A stretch of DNA of 51,501 nucleotides from an uncultured Caryophanales bacterium (GCA_946623125.1 CAMOQR010000004.1:1-51501), one strand, 5' to 3'. Shown: positions 41,355-50,546, numbered from the stretch's first letter. Program-made: numbers and translations. The notes: generated by a model not told the origin, from the letters alone.

Positions 41355-42770
41355 ATGGCAAGTAAAAAGACTGAGGTAAAAAATAAGAAAGATACGATTA
41401 TCCAAAAGAAGAAGGAAAAAAATGGACAATTAAGATGTCCACATTGTGGGGCAAGTGAAGTAATTCCTAATCCTAAGACTGGAAAGTTAAGATGTAATTA
41501 TTGTTTTTCTGAATTTGATGGGAATAAAGTAAAGAAGAAAGATGTAAAAGGTTTATCTGGTAAGGTTAAGGGAGAAGGGGCTAAAGACATTAAAAAAGAT
41601 GCAGAAGATGTTATTACATTAAGATGTGGAGGATGTGGAGCAGAGGTTGTGATTGATACTGCAAATGCACCATATGCGAGATGTCACTGGTGTCGAAGTT
41701 ATTTATCCATTAATGATAAGTTGGATAATGGGGCTATTCCTGATGTTATTTTACCTTTTCAATTAAAAAAAGAAGAAGCGCAAAGAGAGATTAATGAATT
41801 TGTAAAAGCAAGAAGGTTTTATGCAAATCCTGTATTTAAAAAAGAGTTTACAACGGAAAATATTATGGGGGTTTATTTTCCTTATATGTTAGTAGATGCT
41901 AATTGTCATGCTGATTTTGAAGGAGAGGCAGAACATTTGATTCGTCGTTATACTATGGGAGATGAGGGAAAGCAAACATATTATGATGCGGATTCTTATC
42001 ATGTGAAAAGAGAGTTTGATATTATGGTTCATGAATTATCTATTGAGTCTAATTCTTTAAGACTCGATAAAACAAGTAATGAACAAACAAATAATATTAT
42101 TAATTCTATTATGCCATTTGATACTGAAAATTGTATTGAATATCATTCTAATTATTTAGTAGGTTATACATCTGAGAGAAGAGATGTCAATGTTGATGAT
42201 TTAAATGATAAAGTGAGAAGGCAGTTGAAAGATGTTGCCAAGTTTTCCTTACATGAAGATATGAAATTTTATGATCGAGGAGTGCACTGGGAGAGTCAGT
42301 ATTTTAATGTATTAGGTACTCAGTGGCTTGCTGCATATCTTCCTGTCTGGTTATATAGTTATCAGGAGGTTAAGGGTAGTAGGAAGGTGCTTCATTATGT
42401 TGCAGTTAATGCAAGAACGGGAGAAGTCATGGGAAGCGTTCCTATCAATCAGCCACTTCTGTTGTTCATATCTTGTATCATTGAGATTATTTTTGGTGCA
42501 ATGGGAGTTTTTCTATTTTATACAACCTATACAAATGATGAAGATGATGGTGCAGCGCTCTTTTTATTACTTTTTGCTGCTGGTTTTATCTATTATGGTA
42601 TTATATATGCAAGGTATCGTAATAAAAGTGCTAGACATACATATGAGGCTGAGACAAAGTATGAGGTTTCTAATATGAAAAAAGAAGATCAGTTATTGCA
42701 GAGAAAAAAACAGTTAAAAAATCGTTTCATTGATGAGAGAAATGATGATATATTAGATGGAGAGAAATAA
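41355..42770 (+). CDS. Membrane protein with two zinc ribbons (TFIIB-type), unknown function
   Basis: A 471-residue protein with a lysine-rich N-terminus. One four-cysteine ribbon is at C28, C31, C47 and C50 and a second at C91, C94, C110 and C113 (RCGGCG ... RCHWC). A globular region (about 125-365) contains YFPYMLVDANCHADFEGEAE and LPVWLYSYQEV. Two membrane helices are near 368-393 and 401-420, and a charged tail faces the cytosol. Such proteins are annotated as TFIIB-type zinc-ribbon proteins in gut Firmicutes and Actinobacteria with no known role. AGGAGG precedes ATG 41355. The HerA-like ATPase begins 15 bases later, so they likely function together. Confidence 0.75.
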   Translation: MASKKTEVKNKKDTIIQKKKEKNGQLRCPHCGASEVIPNPKTGKLRCNYCFSEFDGNKVKKKDVKGLSGKVKGEGAKDIKKDAEDVITLRCGGCGAEVVIDTANAPYARCHWCRSYLSINDKLDNGAIPDVILPFQLKKEEAQREINEFVKARRFYANPVFKKEFTTENIMGVYFPYMLVDANCHADFEGEAEHLIRRYTMGDEGKQTYYDADSYHVKREFDIMVHELSIESNSLRLDKTSNEQTNNIINSIMPFDTENCIEYHSNYLVGYTSERRDVNVDDLNDKVRRQLKDVAKFSLHEDMKFYDRGVHWESQYFNVLGTQWLAAYLPVWLYSYQEVKGSRKVLHYVAVNARTGEVMGSVPINQPLLLFISCIIEIIFGAMGVFLFYTTYTNDEDDGAALFLLLFAAGFIYYGIIYARYRNKSARHTYEAETKYEVSNMKKEDQLLQRKKQLKNRFIDERNDDILDGEK

Positions 42771-42785
42771 AGAAAGAGGTATATT

Positions 42786-44315
42786 ATGGTTAAAGATAAT
42801 AAAATAATTATTGGAAAAAATGAGGAAAAGGAATTATATATTGTTCCTAAGATGGCAAATCGTCATGGTATTATAACAGGGGCTAGTGGAAGTGGTAAGA
42901 CAACAACGGTTAAAGTTATGGCTGAGTCTTTTTCAAATGCGGGAATTCCTGTTTTCTATGTAGATGTTAAGGGAGATTTGGCAAGTATCTGTAAGATGGG
43001 AGAGAAAAATCCTAATGTTGATGGTAGGGTTGAAAAACTTGGACTTGAAGGTTTTCAATATCAAGCATTTCCAACTACTTTCTTTGATGTTTTTCAAAAG
43101 AGTGGACATCCTATTCGTACTACTATTTCAGATATTGGGCCAAGACTTCTTTCTCGTATGTTGGAGTTAAGTGATGCTCAAGAAGGAAATTTGGCTATTA
43201 TCTTTCAAGTTGCAGAAGATGAAGGATTACAATTAAATGATTTAGGGGATTTACAATCTTTGCTTTCCCATGTTTTAGATAATCGTGGAGATTATTCTAT
43301 GAAGTATGGTAATATTACTTCTCAAAGTATTGGTACCATTCAACGTAATTTGTTGAAGTTACAACAAGAAGGTGGAGATGTATTCTTTGGTAAGCCAGAA
43401 TTACAATTATTTGATTTATTACAATATGATAGTTATGGTCATGGTTTTATTAATGTTTTAGATGCTCAAGAGTTATATAAGAAACCTACGATGTATGCAG
43501 TATTCTTAGTATGGCTTTTAAATACGTTATATGACCATATGCCTGAGGTTGGAGATTTAGATCGTCCTAAGTTAATTTTGTTTTTAGATGAGGCACATTT
43601 AATCTTTTCTGAAATGTCTAATAATTTAATTAAACAAATTATTCAAGTTGTAAAATTAATTCGTAGTAAAGGAATAGGAGTTTATTTTATTTCTCAATCT
43701 CCGAGTGATGTGCCAGAAGAAATTTTAGCACAACTTGGTAATAAGGTTCAGCATGTTCTTAGAAGTTATACTCCAAGTGATGAGAAAGCAATCCGTGCTG
43801 CTGCTAATTCTTTCCGTAGTAATCCTAATTTTAAAACAGAAGAAGTTATTAAGGTATTAGCAACAGGAGAAGCACTTATCTCTTTCTTAAATGAAAATGG
43901 AGAACCTAATGTTGTAGAACGTGGTTTTGTGTTACCTCCTCAAAGTTTTATGGGAACCATTACGGATGCAGAACGAGAAGGAATTATTCGTTCTAGTAGA
44001 ATTTATAATAAGTATGAGAATGTTTTTAATGAAGAGTCTGCAACTGAAAAAGTAGATGTTTTAAAAAAGCAAAAAGAAGAAGCAATTGAGGCAGAAAAAA
44101 GAGCAAAAGAAGAAGCAATAGAGGCAGAAAAAAGGGCTAAAGAAGAGGCTAAGGCTTTAGAAAAAGCAGAGAGAGAAAAGAAAAAGGCTGAAGAGAAAAA
44201 GCAAAAAGAAAAAGAGCGTATGGTAAAGAAAGTTACCAATTCTGTTACGAATAAAGTTATTAATAAAGCAACTTCTAAAGTAGTTAATTCTTTATGGAAA
44301 AATCTATTTAAATAG
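42786..44315 (+). CDS. HerA/YjgR-like (DUF853) ATPase with coiled-coil tail
   Basis: A 509-residue P-loop ATPase of the HerA-FtsK superfamily. Walker A GASGSGKTTT is near 32, VDVKGDLASI follows, Walker B LILFLDEAH is near 262, and FISQSPSDVP near 302 is the sensor region. This matches the DUF853/YjgR family, of unknown function. In place of a longer family C-terminus it has a lysine/glutamate-rich helix (about 415-485) with a near-exact doubled EEAIEAEKRAK unit, then a KVTNSVTNKVINKATSKVV tail. It is in an operon with the zinc-ribbon membrane protein, which could tether it. A perfect palindromic terminator overlaps the stop. Confidence 0.85.
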   Translation: MVKDNKIIIGKNEEKELYIVPKMANRHGIITGASGSGKTTTVKVMAESFSNAGIPVFYVDVKGDLASICKMGEKNPNVDGRVEKLGLEGFQYQAFPTTFFDVFQKSGHPIRTTISDIGPRLLSRMLELSDAQEGNLAIIFQVAEDEGLQLNDLGDLQSLLSHVLDNRGDYSMKYGNITSQSIGTIQRNLLKLQQEGGDVFFGKPELQLFDLLQYDSYGHGFINVLDAQELYKKPTMYAVFLVWLLNTLYDHMPEVGDLDRPKLILFLDEAHLIFSEMSNNLIKQIIQVVKLIRSKGIGVYFISQSPSDVPEEILAQLGNKVQHVLRSYTPSDEKAIRAAANSFRSNPNFKTEEVIKVLATGEALISFLNENGEPNVVERGFVLPPQSFMGTITDAEREGIIRSSRIYNKYENVFNEESATEKVDVLKKQKEEAIEAEKRAKEEAIEAEKRAKEEAKALEKAEREKKKAEEKKQKEKERMVKKVTNSVTNKVINKATSKVVNSLWKNLFK

Positions 44316-44324
44316 ATTTTTTTC
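44298..44324 (+). terminator. Intrinsic terminator after the HerA-like gene
   Basis: AAAAATCTATTT and its exact complement AAATAGATTTTT (44298-44321) form a palindromic stem, followed by T residues. The stop codon TAG lies in the right arm. Confidence 0.8.
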
Positions 44325-44325
44325 T

Positions 44326-44355
44326 TTGGTATTTTTTTTATCTTTTCTTCATAAT
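44326..44355 (+). promoter_or_regulatory. Possible promoter of the SpoVD-like gene
   Basis: TTGGTA (44326-44331) and CATAAT (44350-44355) are 18 bases apart. Weak but correctly placed. Confidence 0.35.
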
Positions 44356-44379
44356 TATTATTGATTATGGAGAGATGAT

Positions 44380-46281
44380 ATGTTTTTTAGAAAAATTGAT
44401 TTACGAATTAAAATAGTTTTTCTTTTGTTTTCATTTTTTTTATTATGTATTCTTGGAAAAGTATTTTATATCCAAGTTTTTCAATATTCTAAACTAAGTG
44501 AATTTGCCAATGATTTATGGAGTCGTAATTTAGAAATTGAGGCTGATAGGGGGAAGATACTAGATCGGAATGGAGTTGTTCTTGCGGATAATTTAACTAC
44601 TTCTTCTTTAGTTTTTATTCCTTCTCAAATTAAAGAGAAGGAACGTGTTTGTTCAGAGATATCTAAAGTTTTGGGAGTTTCTTATGATGAACTTTGGAAA
44701 CATATAACTAAAAAAACTTCTATTGAAAGAGTTCATCCAGAGGGAAGAAGATTATCTAATGAAGTGGCTGATAAGATTCGTTCTTTTCAATTTGAAGGAG
44801 TTTATTTATTAAAAGAGGCAAAACGATATTATCCTTACCAAGATTTTTTATCTCATACTTTGGGATATGTTGGAATTGATAACCAAGGTCTTTCTGGAAT
44901 TGAATTACAATATGATTCTTATCTTAAGGGAGAAAATGGTTCTATTAAATATTATTCTGATGCACATGGTACCAGACTTAATCGAAGTGAGGTTTATGTT
45001 CCTCCTACTAGTGGTATGAATGTACAATTAACTATTGATTTTAAAATCCAGCAATCTTTAGAAAGAGAGATGGATAATATTTATGATATGTTTCATCCTG
45101 ATATGGCTCTTGGAATTGTAGCGAATCCGAAAACAGGAGAATTACTTGGGATTAGTTCTTATCCTGATTTTAATCCAAATGAGTATCAAAAATATTCTAC
45201 TGAGGTATTAAGTCGTAATTTACCGATATGGGCATCTTATGAGCCGGGAAGTACTTTTAAAATCGTTACTATGGCTACTGCTGTTAATGAGAAAGTAGTT
45301 GATATCTTTCATGATCATTTTTATGATTCTGGAAAAGTTAATGTAGATGGAAGTATATTAAAATGTTGGAAAAGTAAGGGACATGGGGATCAAACTTATT
45401 TACAGGTTTTACAAAATTCTTGTAATCCTGGATTTGTTAAATTAGGTGAATTACTGGGAAAAGAAAGATTATTTTCTTATATTCGACAATTTGGTTTTGG
45501 AGAAAAAACTGGGGTTGATTTAAGTGGGGAAGGTACAGGTATCCTTTTTCCGTTTGAGAGAATTGGAAATGTCGAACTTGCAACCTCTGCTTTTGGTCAA
45601 GGACCTAGTGTTACTCCTATTCAACAAGTTATGGCAGTATCTGCTACTGTAAATGGGGGATATTTGTATCAGCCTTATATTGTAAAAAGTATTAGTGATA
45701 ATACAAATACTGTTTATTATGAAAATCATAAGATGCTAAAAAGAAGAGTCATTAGTAGTGATACTTCGGCCATCATGAGAATGGCTTTAGAAAGCGTTGT
45801 TGCAAAAGGTGGTGGAAAAAGTGCATATATTGAGGGATATCGTATTGGTGGTAAGACAGGTACTGCACAAAAACAAGAAAATGGGGTTTATTTAACAAAC
45901 AATTATATTATGTCTTTTATGAGTGTTGTTCCATCAAATGATCCTGAGGCGGTTTTTTATCTAGCAATTGATAATCCTAAAAATACGGCTATGTTATCTA
46001 GTTATACTACAACTCCAATTGCTAGACGAGTTTTACTTGATATTATTGATTCTTTAGGTATATCGAAGCAAGAGGAGGCAATGGAAAAAGATTTAGAGTG
46101 GAATGATAAGATTTATTATGATGTTCCAAATGTTATGGGAAAAAGTTTAGATGAGGCAAAAAAAATACTTGTCAATTTTGAGGTTGTAGTAGAGGGGGAG
46201 ACGGGCGTTGTTGTATCTCAGTCTCCTCCTCCTGGAGAAAGAATAGAAGATCGTAGTAAAGTTAGGCTTTTATTAGAGTAA
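44380..46281 (+). CDS. spoVD: Class B penicillin-binding protein with one PASTA domain (SpoVD-like)
   Basis: A membrane-anchored transpeptidase of 633 residues. One helix at about 9-31 is followed by a dimerisation domain with ADRGKILDRNGVVLA near 55. The catalytic domain has SxxK in PGSTFKIV near 290, SCN in NSCNPGFV near 348 and KTGTAQ near 494. A single PASTA domain closes the protein (about 577-633; VPNVMGKSLDEAKKIL). One PASTA domain and position upstream of mraY match Bacillus SpoVD, which makes spore cortex; the division enzyme at 16863 has two PASTA domains. A second vegetative division or elongation PBP is the alternative. GAGAGATGAT precedes ATG 44380. Confidence 0.88.
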   Translation: MFFRKIDLRIKIVFLLFSFFLLCILGKVFYIQVFQYSKLSEFANDLWSRNLEIEADRGKILDRNGVVLADNLTTSSLVFIPSQIKEKERVCSEISKVLGVSYDELWKHITKKTSIERVHPEGRRLSNEVADKIRSFQFEGVYLLKEAKRYYPYQDFLSHTLGYVGIDNQGLSGIELQYDSYLKGENGSIKYYSDAHGTRLNRSEVYVPPTSGMNVQLTIDFKIQQSLEREMDNIYDMFHPDMALGIVANPKTGELLGISSYPDFNPNEYQKYSTEVLSRNLPIWASYEPGSTFKIVTMATAVNEKVVDIFHDHFYDSGKVNVDGSILKCWKSKGHGDQTYLQVLQNSCNPGFVKLGELLGKERLFSYIRQFGFGEKTGVDLSGEGTGILFPFERIGNVELATSAFGQGPSVTPIQQVMAVSATVNGGYLYQPYIVKSISDNTNTVYYENHKMLKRRVISSDTSAIMRMALESVVAKGGGKSAYIEGYRIGGKTGTAQKQENGVYLTNNYIMSFMSVVPSNDPEAVFYLAIDNPKNTAMLSSYTTTPIARRVLLDIIDSLGISKQEEAMEKDLEWNDKIYYDVPNVMGKSLDEAKKILVNFEVVVEGETGVVVSQSPPPGERIEDRSKVRLLLE

Positions 46282-46331
46282 AATTGGTACAAAATTCTAT
46301 AGTTTATGATAAAATAATGTTGGTGATTTCT

Positions 46332-47957
46332 ATGGATGAGACAATTGGTAGTAAGGGTGGTAAAAATGACCGTAGAAGAAGTTTTTTTATTAGGCTTCGA
46401 AAACAAAAAAAAGAAGATGAGTCTTCTTTAAAAGAATTAGAGAAAAAAGTTAAGAAAAAGCAAGTATATACACTTATTAAAACTCTTCCTATTGTGTTAA
46501 CGGGTGGAATGATTCAATCTATTTATCGTGTTTCATCTTCTTATCAAAAAGAAGATAAAGAAGAAGAAAATTCAAAATGGAAAATTCCAGAATATGATGC
46601 TGATTTTTCAAGTAAACCTCGTAATTATCCAAAAACAGTAAATCATCCTCAAAAAAAAGTAGTTTATGTTTCTCAAGGAAAAAAAGTTGAAGTTCATTTG
46701 TTTTCTTTTCCGGATAAGAGAGTGGAAGAAAGAAAAGAAATGAATTCAACTCCTCATAAGAAGGAAGAATTAAAAGAGGCTATTCCTTTTCCAGAACAAA
46801 ATAAGTTTTTATTTGTTGATTTTATAGATCAAGATAATCATAAAGAAGAAGTATTTTCTCAATCAGAAAAGGATCCAGATGATTTTTCTGATTTAACTGA
46901 TGAACAACAAAAAATACTACAAGAATTAAAATCTCATAAAATTATTGTAGAATATGAAAAAAAATTAAAAGATATTCGTTTTGATTTAAGACAAATTATT
47001 TATGATTATCAAGTTTTAGCAGATGAAGAAGAAAAAGTAGTTTTAAAAAAAGAGGCTGAAAAATTATTTGATCAATTATCTTTTATTATTTCTCAAATAG
47101 AAGAATTAAAATCAAAAATTCAAATTGATAATATAGATCGTTATGATGATCAATATTTGTACTATTTAATTGAAGATTACTTAGATGAATTCCAAGATGG
47201 TAAGATCCTTTCTGAACTTAAAGATTCTCCTTTGTATGTCCTTATTTCAGAGAGGCTTAATGAGTTGGAGAAAAAGAAAAATTCTTTTTCTAAGAAAGTA
47301 GAGGATAAGAAAGAAAAGTTAGAAAAGAAGGAGATTGCTTTTGAACAATTTAAAAATAAATATTATTCTATAGAAGATATGAAAAAAAATTTTGAGATGT
47401 TTCAAAAAGATCAAGAGAAGTATTTAGTTGATTTACAATATAAGATTAATAATGCTACCAGTATAAAAGAAAGAGTTGATATTCAGTTTCAGGGGCTTAA
47501 TGCTCAAAGTAAGAAATTACTAAAATTTTTAACTTTTTCTATGTTATTTCCAGGAAGCCGTATGGCAAGAGGAATGGCACTTTCTACTCTTTCTTATTTG
47601 GCTCTTATGAGTAAAATTGTGCAGCAACATACCATTACTAAGAAATATCAAGTAGTAGAGGTAATGAATTATAGTCAAGAAATTGAGAATAGTATGGAAA
47701 GTATTCGAGGTACTATTTCTTTAATTGGTAAAACGAGTGGTGATATTGATAAAATGATTCTTGAAATAAAAGATCAATTTTCTGATTATTTTGGGGTATT
47801 ACCAGAATGTGATGAGTTGCTTTCTAATCTTTTGAATATTAAAAAAGAATTAGAAGAAAAAGAATATGAAATGAAGAAGATTTTAAAACAACAAGAAGAG
47901 GAATTAGAAAGAAATAATGCAAAAGTTAAGAAGATGGGAGAGTATCCTGTCAATTAG
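46332..47957 (+). CDS. Coiled-coil protein of unknown function, in the dcw region
   Basis: A 541-residue protein of unrecognised family. A basic N-terminus leads to a weak hydrophobic segment (about 44-65; LIKTLPIVLTGGMIQSIY). A charged linker follows, then long coiled-coil helices (about 195-390), a second hydrophobic helix pair near 405-445 (LKFLTFSMLFPGSRMARGMALSTL), and a final coiled coil (about 495-530). No enzymatic motif. The track starts at 46284; ATG 46332 behind TTGGTGAT is better. The gene lies between the SpoVD-like PBP and mraY, where no standard dcw gene of this type is known. It might organise envelope synthesis, but that is only positional. Confidence 0.65.
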   Translation: MDETIGSKGGKNDRRRSFFIRLRKQKKEDESSLKELEKKVKKKQVYTLIKTLPIVLTGGMIQSIYRVSSSYQKEDKEEENSKWKIPEYDADFSSKPRNYPKTVNHPQKKVVYVSQGKKVEVHLFSFPDKRVEERKEMNSTPHKKEELKEAIPFPEQNKFLFVDFIDQDNHKEEVFSQSEKDPDDFSDLTDEQQKILQELKSHKIIVEYEKKLKDIRFDLRQIIYDYQVLADEEEKVVLKKEAEKLFDQLSFIISQIEELKSKIQIDNIDRYDDQYLYYLIEDYLDEFQDGKILSELKDSPLYVLISERLNELEKKKNSFSKKVEDKKEKLEKKEIAFEQFKNKYYSIEDMKKNFEMFQKDQEKYLVDLQYKINNATSIKERVDIQFQGLNAQSKKLLKFLTFSMLFPGSRMARGMALSTLSYLALMSKIVQQHTITKKYQVVEVMNYSQEIENSMESIRGTISLIGKTSGDIDKMILEIKDQFSDYFGVLPECDELLSNLLNIKKELEEKEYEMKKILKQQEEELERNNAKVKKMGEYPVN

Positions 47958-47998
47958 TGTAAAAGTTTTTTTTCTATTCTCTTTTTTGTCGTTTAATA

Positions 47999-48007
47999 TG
48001 ATATAAT
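47999..48007 (+). promoter_or_regulatory. Extended -10 promoter of mraY
   Basis: TG-A-TATAAT at 47999-48007, no clear -35. It implies mraY is transcribed independently of the upstream genes. Confidence 0.6.
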
Positions 48008-48030
48008 GATTCAGAAATGGAGTGTGTAAC

Positions 48031-49011
48031 ATGTTATTACTTACAAAGGCTGTATTTGCAATTATGATTGGCTTTTTGTCTTCTGTTGTATTAGGTTTGT
48101 TTATGGTTCCTATTTTAAAAAAATTACGTGTTGGACAAAAAATTTCTATTTTTGTAGGAGAAGCACATCGTAAAAAAGAAGGTACTCCTACTATGGGTGG
48201 TTTAATCTTTATTTTGCCAACTGTTGCGGCAACTTTGGGATTAATTATTACTCATAAAATTACGTATACTTCTAATTTGGGTATCGTTTTACTTGTCTTT
48301 ATTGGATATACTTTAATTGGGTTTTTAGATGATTTCTTATCGATTAAAAAAGGAAATAATGAAGGGCTTACGGTTTATCAAAAATTATTTATGCAAGTGT
48401 TAATTGCTATCGGTTTTTTCTATATTTATATGAGAAGTGGAGGGCAAACAGCTTGGGTTGTTGGAACTCTTCATATTGATTTAGAATTAGGTTGGTTGTA
48501 TGGACTTGCTATTTTATTTGTATTAGTAGGTGCAAGTAATGCAGTTAATTTAACTGATGGGTTAGATGGTTTAGCAGGAGGACTTTCTGCAATTGCTTTT
48601 ATTGCTTATGCATTAATATCTTTATCTGTTGGATTTGAAGATATTGGATTATTTAGTTTAATTTTAGTTGGTGGTTTATTTGGATTTTTAGTTTATAATA
48701 CGCATCCTGCTAAAATTTTTATGGGAGATACAGGATCTCTTGCTTTAGGTGCTACTATGGGTGCAATTGCAATTCTTACACATCGTGAATTAACATTATT
48801 AGTAGTTGCGTTTATTTTTGTTATTGAAACCTTATCTGTTATTTTACAAACTTTTTGGGTTGTTTTCTTTAAAAGAAAATTATTCTTAATGACACCTTTA
48901 CATCATCATTTTGAAAAATTAGGATGGTTTGAAAGTGATATTGTAAAACTATTTTGGGTTGCTGGTTTAGTATTGGCTATGGCTGGTATTATATTTGGTG
49001 TTTGGGTATAG
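48031..49011 (+). CDS. mraY: Phospho-N-acetylmuramoyl-pentapeptide-transferase MraY
   Basis: The integral membrane enzyme that makes lipid I from UDP-MurNAc-pentapeptide and undecaprenyl phosphate. About ten helices are visible in 326 residues. Diagnostic motifs are all present: KEGTPTMGGLIF near 48, FLDDFLSIKKG near 97, NAVNLTDGLDGLAGG near 171, FMGDTGSLALG near 230 and MTPLHHHFEKLGW near 289. The track starts at GTG 48022; ATG 48031 about nine bases after GGAG is preferred. It ends in a strong terminator, so murD and later dcw genes do not follow here. Confidence 0.96.
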   Translation: MLLLTKAVFAIMIGFLSSVVLGLFMVPILKKLRVGQKISIFVGEAHRKKEGTPTMGGLIFILPTVAATLGLIITHKITYTSNLGIVLLVFIGYTLIGFLDDFLSIKKGNNEGLTVYQKLFMQVLIAIGFFYIYMRSGGQTAWVVGTLHIDLELGWLYGLAILFVLVGASNAVNLTDGLDGLAGGLSAIAFIAYALISLSVGFEDIGLFSLILVGGLFGFLVYNTHPAKIFMGDTGSLALGATMGAIAILTHRELTLLVVAFIFVIETLSVILQTFWVVFFKRKLFLMTPLHHHFEKLGWFESDIVKLFWVAGLVLAMAGIIFGVWV

Positions 49012-49037
49012 AAAAGTAGATTACTTTTCTTTTTTTA
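49010..49037 (+). terminator. Intrinsic terminator after mraY
   Basis: AGAAAAGTA (49010-49018) pairs perfectly with TACTTTTCT (49022-49030), with a following T tract. It overlaps the stop codon. Confidence 0.88.
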
Positions 49038-49053
49038 TTATTTTTTCATTTCG

Positions 49054-49062
49054 TGTTATACT
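49054..49062 (+). promoter_or_regulatory. Extended -10 promoter of the M18 aminopeptidase gene
   Basis: TG-T-TATACT at 49054-49062, followed by AGGAGGATG for translation. Confidence 0.6.
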
Positions 49063-49082
49063 TATTATAGGAGGATGATGAT

Positions 49083-50459
49083 ATGGAAAAGAATGCTTGG
49101 AATTCTTATAATGATTATGATATTAATTTATTAAATGAAATTTGTGATGATTATCGTAAATTTATTAGTAATAGTAAAATTGAAAGAGAAGTTGTTGCAA
49201 ACTCTATTTCTTTAATTGAAGAAAAAGGATTTGTTTCTTTAGATGAAGTGATTTCTAAAAATAAAAATTTATTACCTGGTGATAAGATTTATGTTAATAA
49301 TAGGGGAAAGAGTCTTGCTTTATTTATAATTGGTGATGATGATATTACGGAAGGGATGAATATACTGGGAGCACATGTAGATTCTCCAAGACTTGATTTA
49401 AAAGCAAATGCTTTATATGAAGAAAGTGATTTTGCTTATTTTGATACTCATTATTATGGTGGTATTAAAAAATATCAATGGTTAACACTACCTCTTGCTT
49501 TACATGGAGTTGTTGTTAAGAAAAATGGAGATGTTGTGCAAGTAGTTATTGGGGAAGAAGAAGGTGATCCAGTTGTTGGTATTACAGATTTATTACCTCA
49601 TTTAGGTCAAAAACAATTGAAAAAAGAGGCATCTGAATTTATTGAAGGAGAAAAGTTAGATGTTTTAATTGGTAGTATGCCTTTAAAAGGAGAAGAGAAA
49701 GATTCTGTAAAGAAGAATATTTTGGAAATTTTAAGAAATAAATATGGAATAGAAGAGGATGATTTTTTATCTGCAGAAATTGAAGTGGTTCCTGCTGGAC
49801 GGGCAAGAGACTTTGGATTAGATCGTTCTATGATTATGGCATATGGTCAGGATGATAAAGTATGTGCTTATACTTCTTTAAGAGCATTTTTAGATGCTCC
49901 AAGATGTGAGAGAACGATTTGTTGTATTTTAGTTGATAAAGAAGAAATTGGAAGTATGGGTGCTACTGGTATGCAATCTAGTTTCTTTGAAAATGCAGTT
50001 TTAGAATTATGCTGTTTAATGGGTCATTCTGAGCCTACAGCAGTTAGTAGATGCTTAACTCACTCTTATATGTTATCTAGTGATGTGAATGCTGCATATG
50101 ATCCATTATATTGTGATGTAATGGATAAGAGAAATTCTTCTTATTTCAATCAAGGAGTAGTTTTCTGTAAATATACTGGTTCTCGTGGTAAGAGTGGTTC
50201 TAATGATGCTAATGCAGAATATGTTGCTAAACTACGTTCTATTATGGATTATCATGATGTACATTTTCAAATATCTGAACTTGGTAAAGTAGATGCTGGA
50301 GGAGGAGGTACTATTGCTTATATCCTTGCCAATCGTAATGTAAATGTTATTGATTGTGGGGTAGGAGTTCTTAGTATGCATGCTCCATGGGAAATTACTG
50401 CTAAGTCAGATATTTATGAGGCTTATAAATGTTATTTAGCATTTTTGAAAGATGCATAA
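49083..50459 (+). CDS. M18 family zinc aminopeptidase
   Basis: A cytosolic di-zinc aminopeptidase of 458 residues (the aspartyl/aminopeptidase I family), trimming N-terminal residues from peptides as dodecamers. GAHVDSPRLDLK near 98 gives the first metal histidine and aspartate. FDTHYYGGIKKYQW near 120, VDKEEIGSMGATG near 284 with the catalytic glutamates, and SSDVNAAYDPLY near 337 follow. The last metal histidine is expected near the C-terminus, and SMHAPWE near 430 fits. Length and motifs are complete. AGGAGGATGATG precedes ATG 49083. It is a single-gene unit. Confidence 0.93.
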   Translation: MEKNAWNSYNDYDINLLNEICDDYRKFISNSKIEREVVANSISLIEEKGFVSLDEVISKNKNLLPGDKIYVNNRGKSLALFIIGDDDITEGMNILGAHVDSPRLDLKANALYEESDFAYFDTHYYGGIKKYQWLTLPLALHGVVVKKNGDVVQVVIGEEEGDPVVGITDLLPHLGQKQLKKEASEFIEGEKLDVLIGSMPLKGEEKDSVKKNILEILRNKYGIEEDDFLSAEIEVVPAGRARDFGLDRSMIMAYGQDDKVCAYTSLRAFLDAPRCERTICCILVDKEEIGSMGATGMQSSFFENAVLELCCLMGHSEPTAVSRCLTHSYMLSSDVNAAYDPLYCDVMDKRNSSYFNQGVVFCKYTGSRGKSGSNDANAEYVAKLRSIMDYHDVHFQISELGKVDAGGGGTIAYILANRNVNVIDCGVGVLSMHAPWEITAKSDIYEAYKCYLAFLKDA

Positions 50460-50483
50460 AATCTCTTTTTAGAGATTTTTTTA
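50458..50483 (+). terminator. Intrinsic terminator after the M18 gene
   Basis: AAAATCTCT (50458-50466) pairs with AGAGATTTT (50471-50479) around TTTT, followed by T residues. Confidence 0.88.
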
Positions 50484-50515
50484 TTGCCTTTATGCTTTTA
50501 TTTTTTATCTCTTTA

Positions 50516-50524
50516 TGGTATACT
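50516..50524 (+). promoter_or_regulatory. Extended -10 promoter of the partial secreted-protein gene
   Basis: TG-G-TATACT at 50516-50524, 23 bases before the ATG and just before a TAGGTGAG ribosome binding site. Confidence 0.55.
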
Positions 50525-50546
50525 CTTCTTAAGATAGGTGAGTTTT

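Noticed and set aside
44003-44239. Minus-strand ORF under the tail of the HerA-like gene
   Set aside because: It is the complement of the lysine/glutamate-rich repeat (giving serine/phenylalanine runs), a low-complexity shadow.
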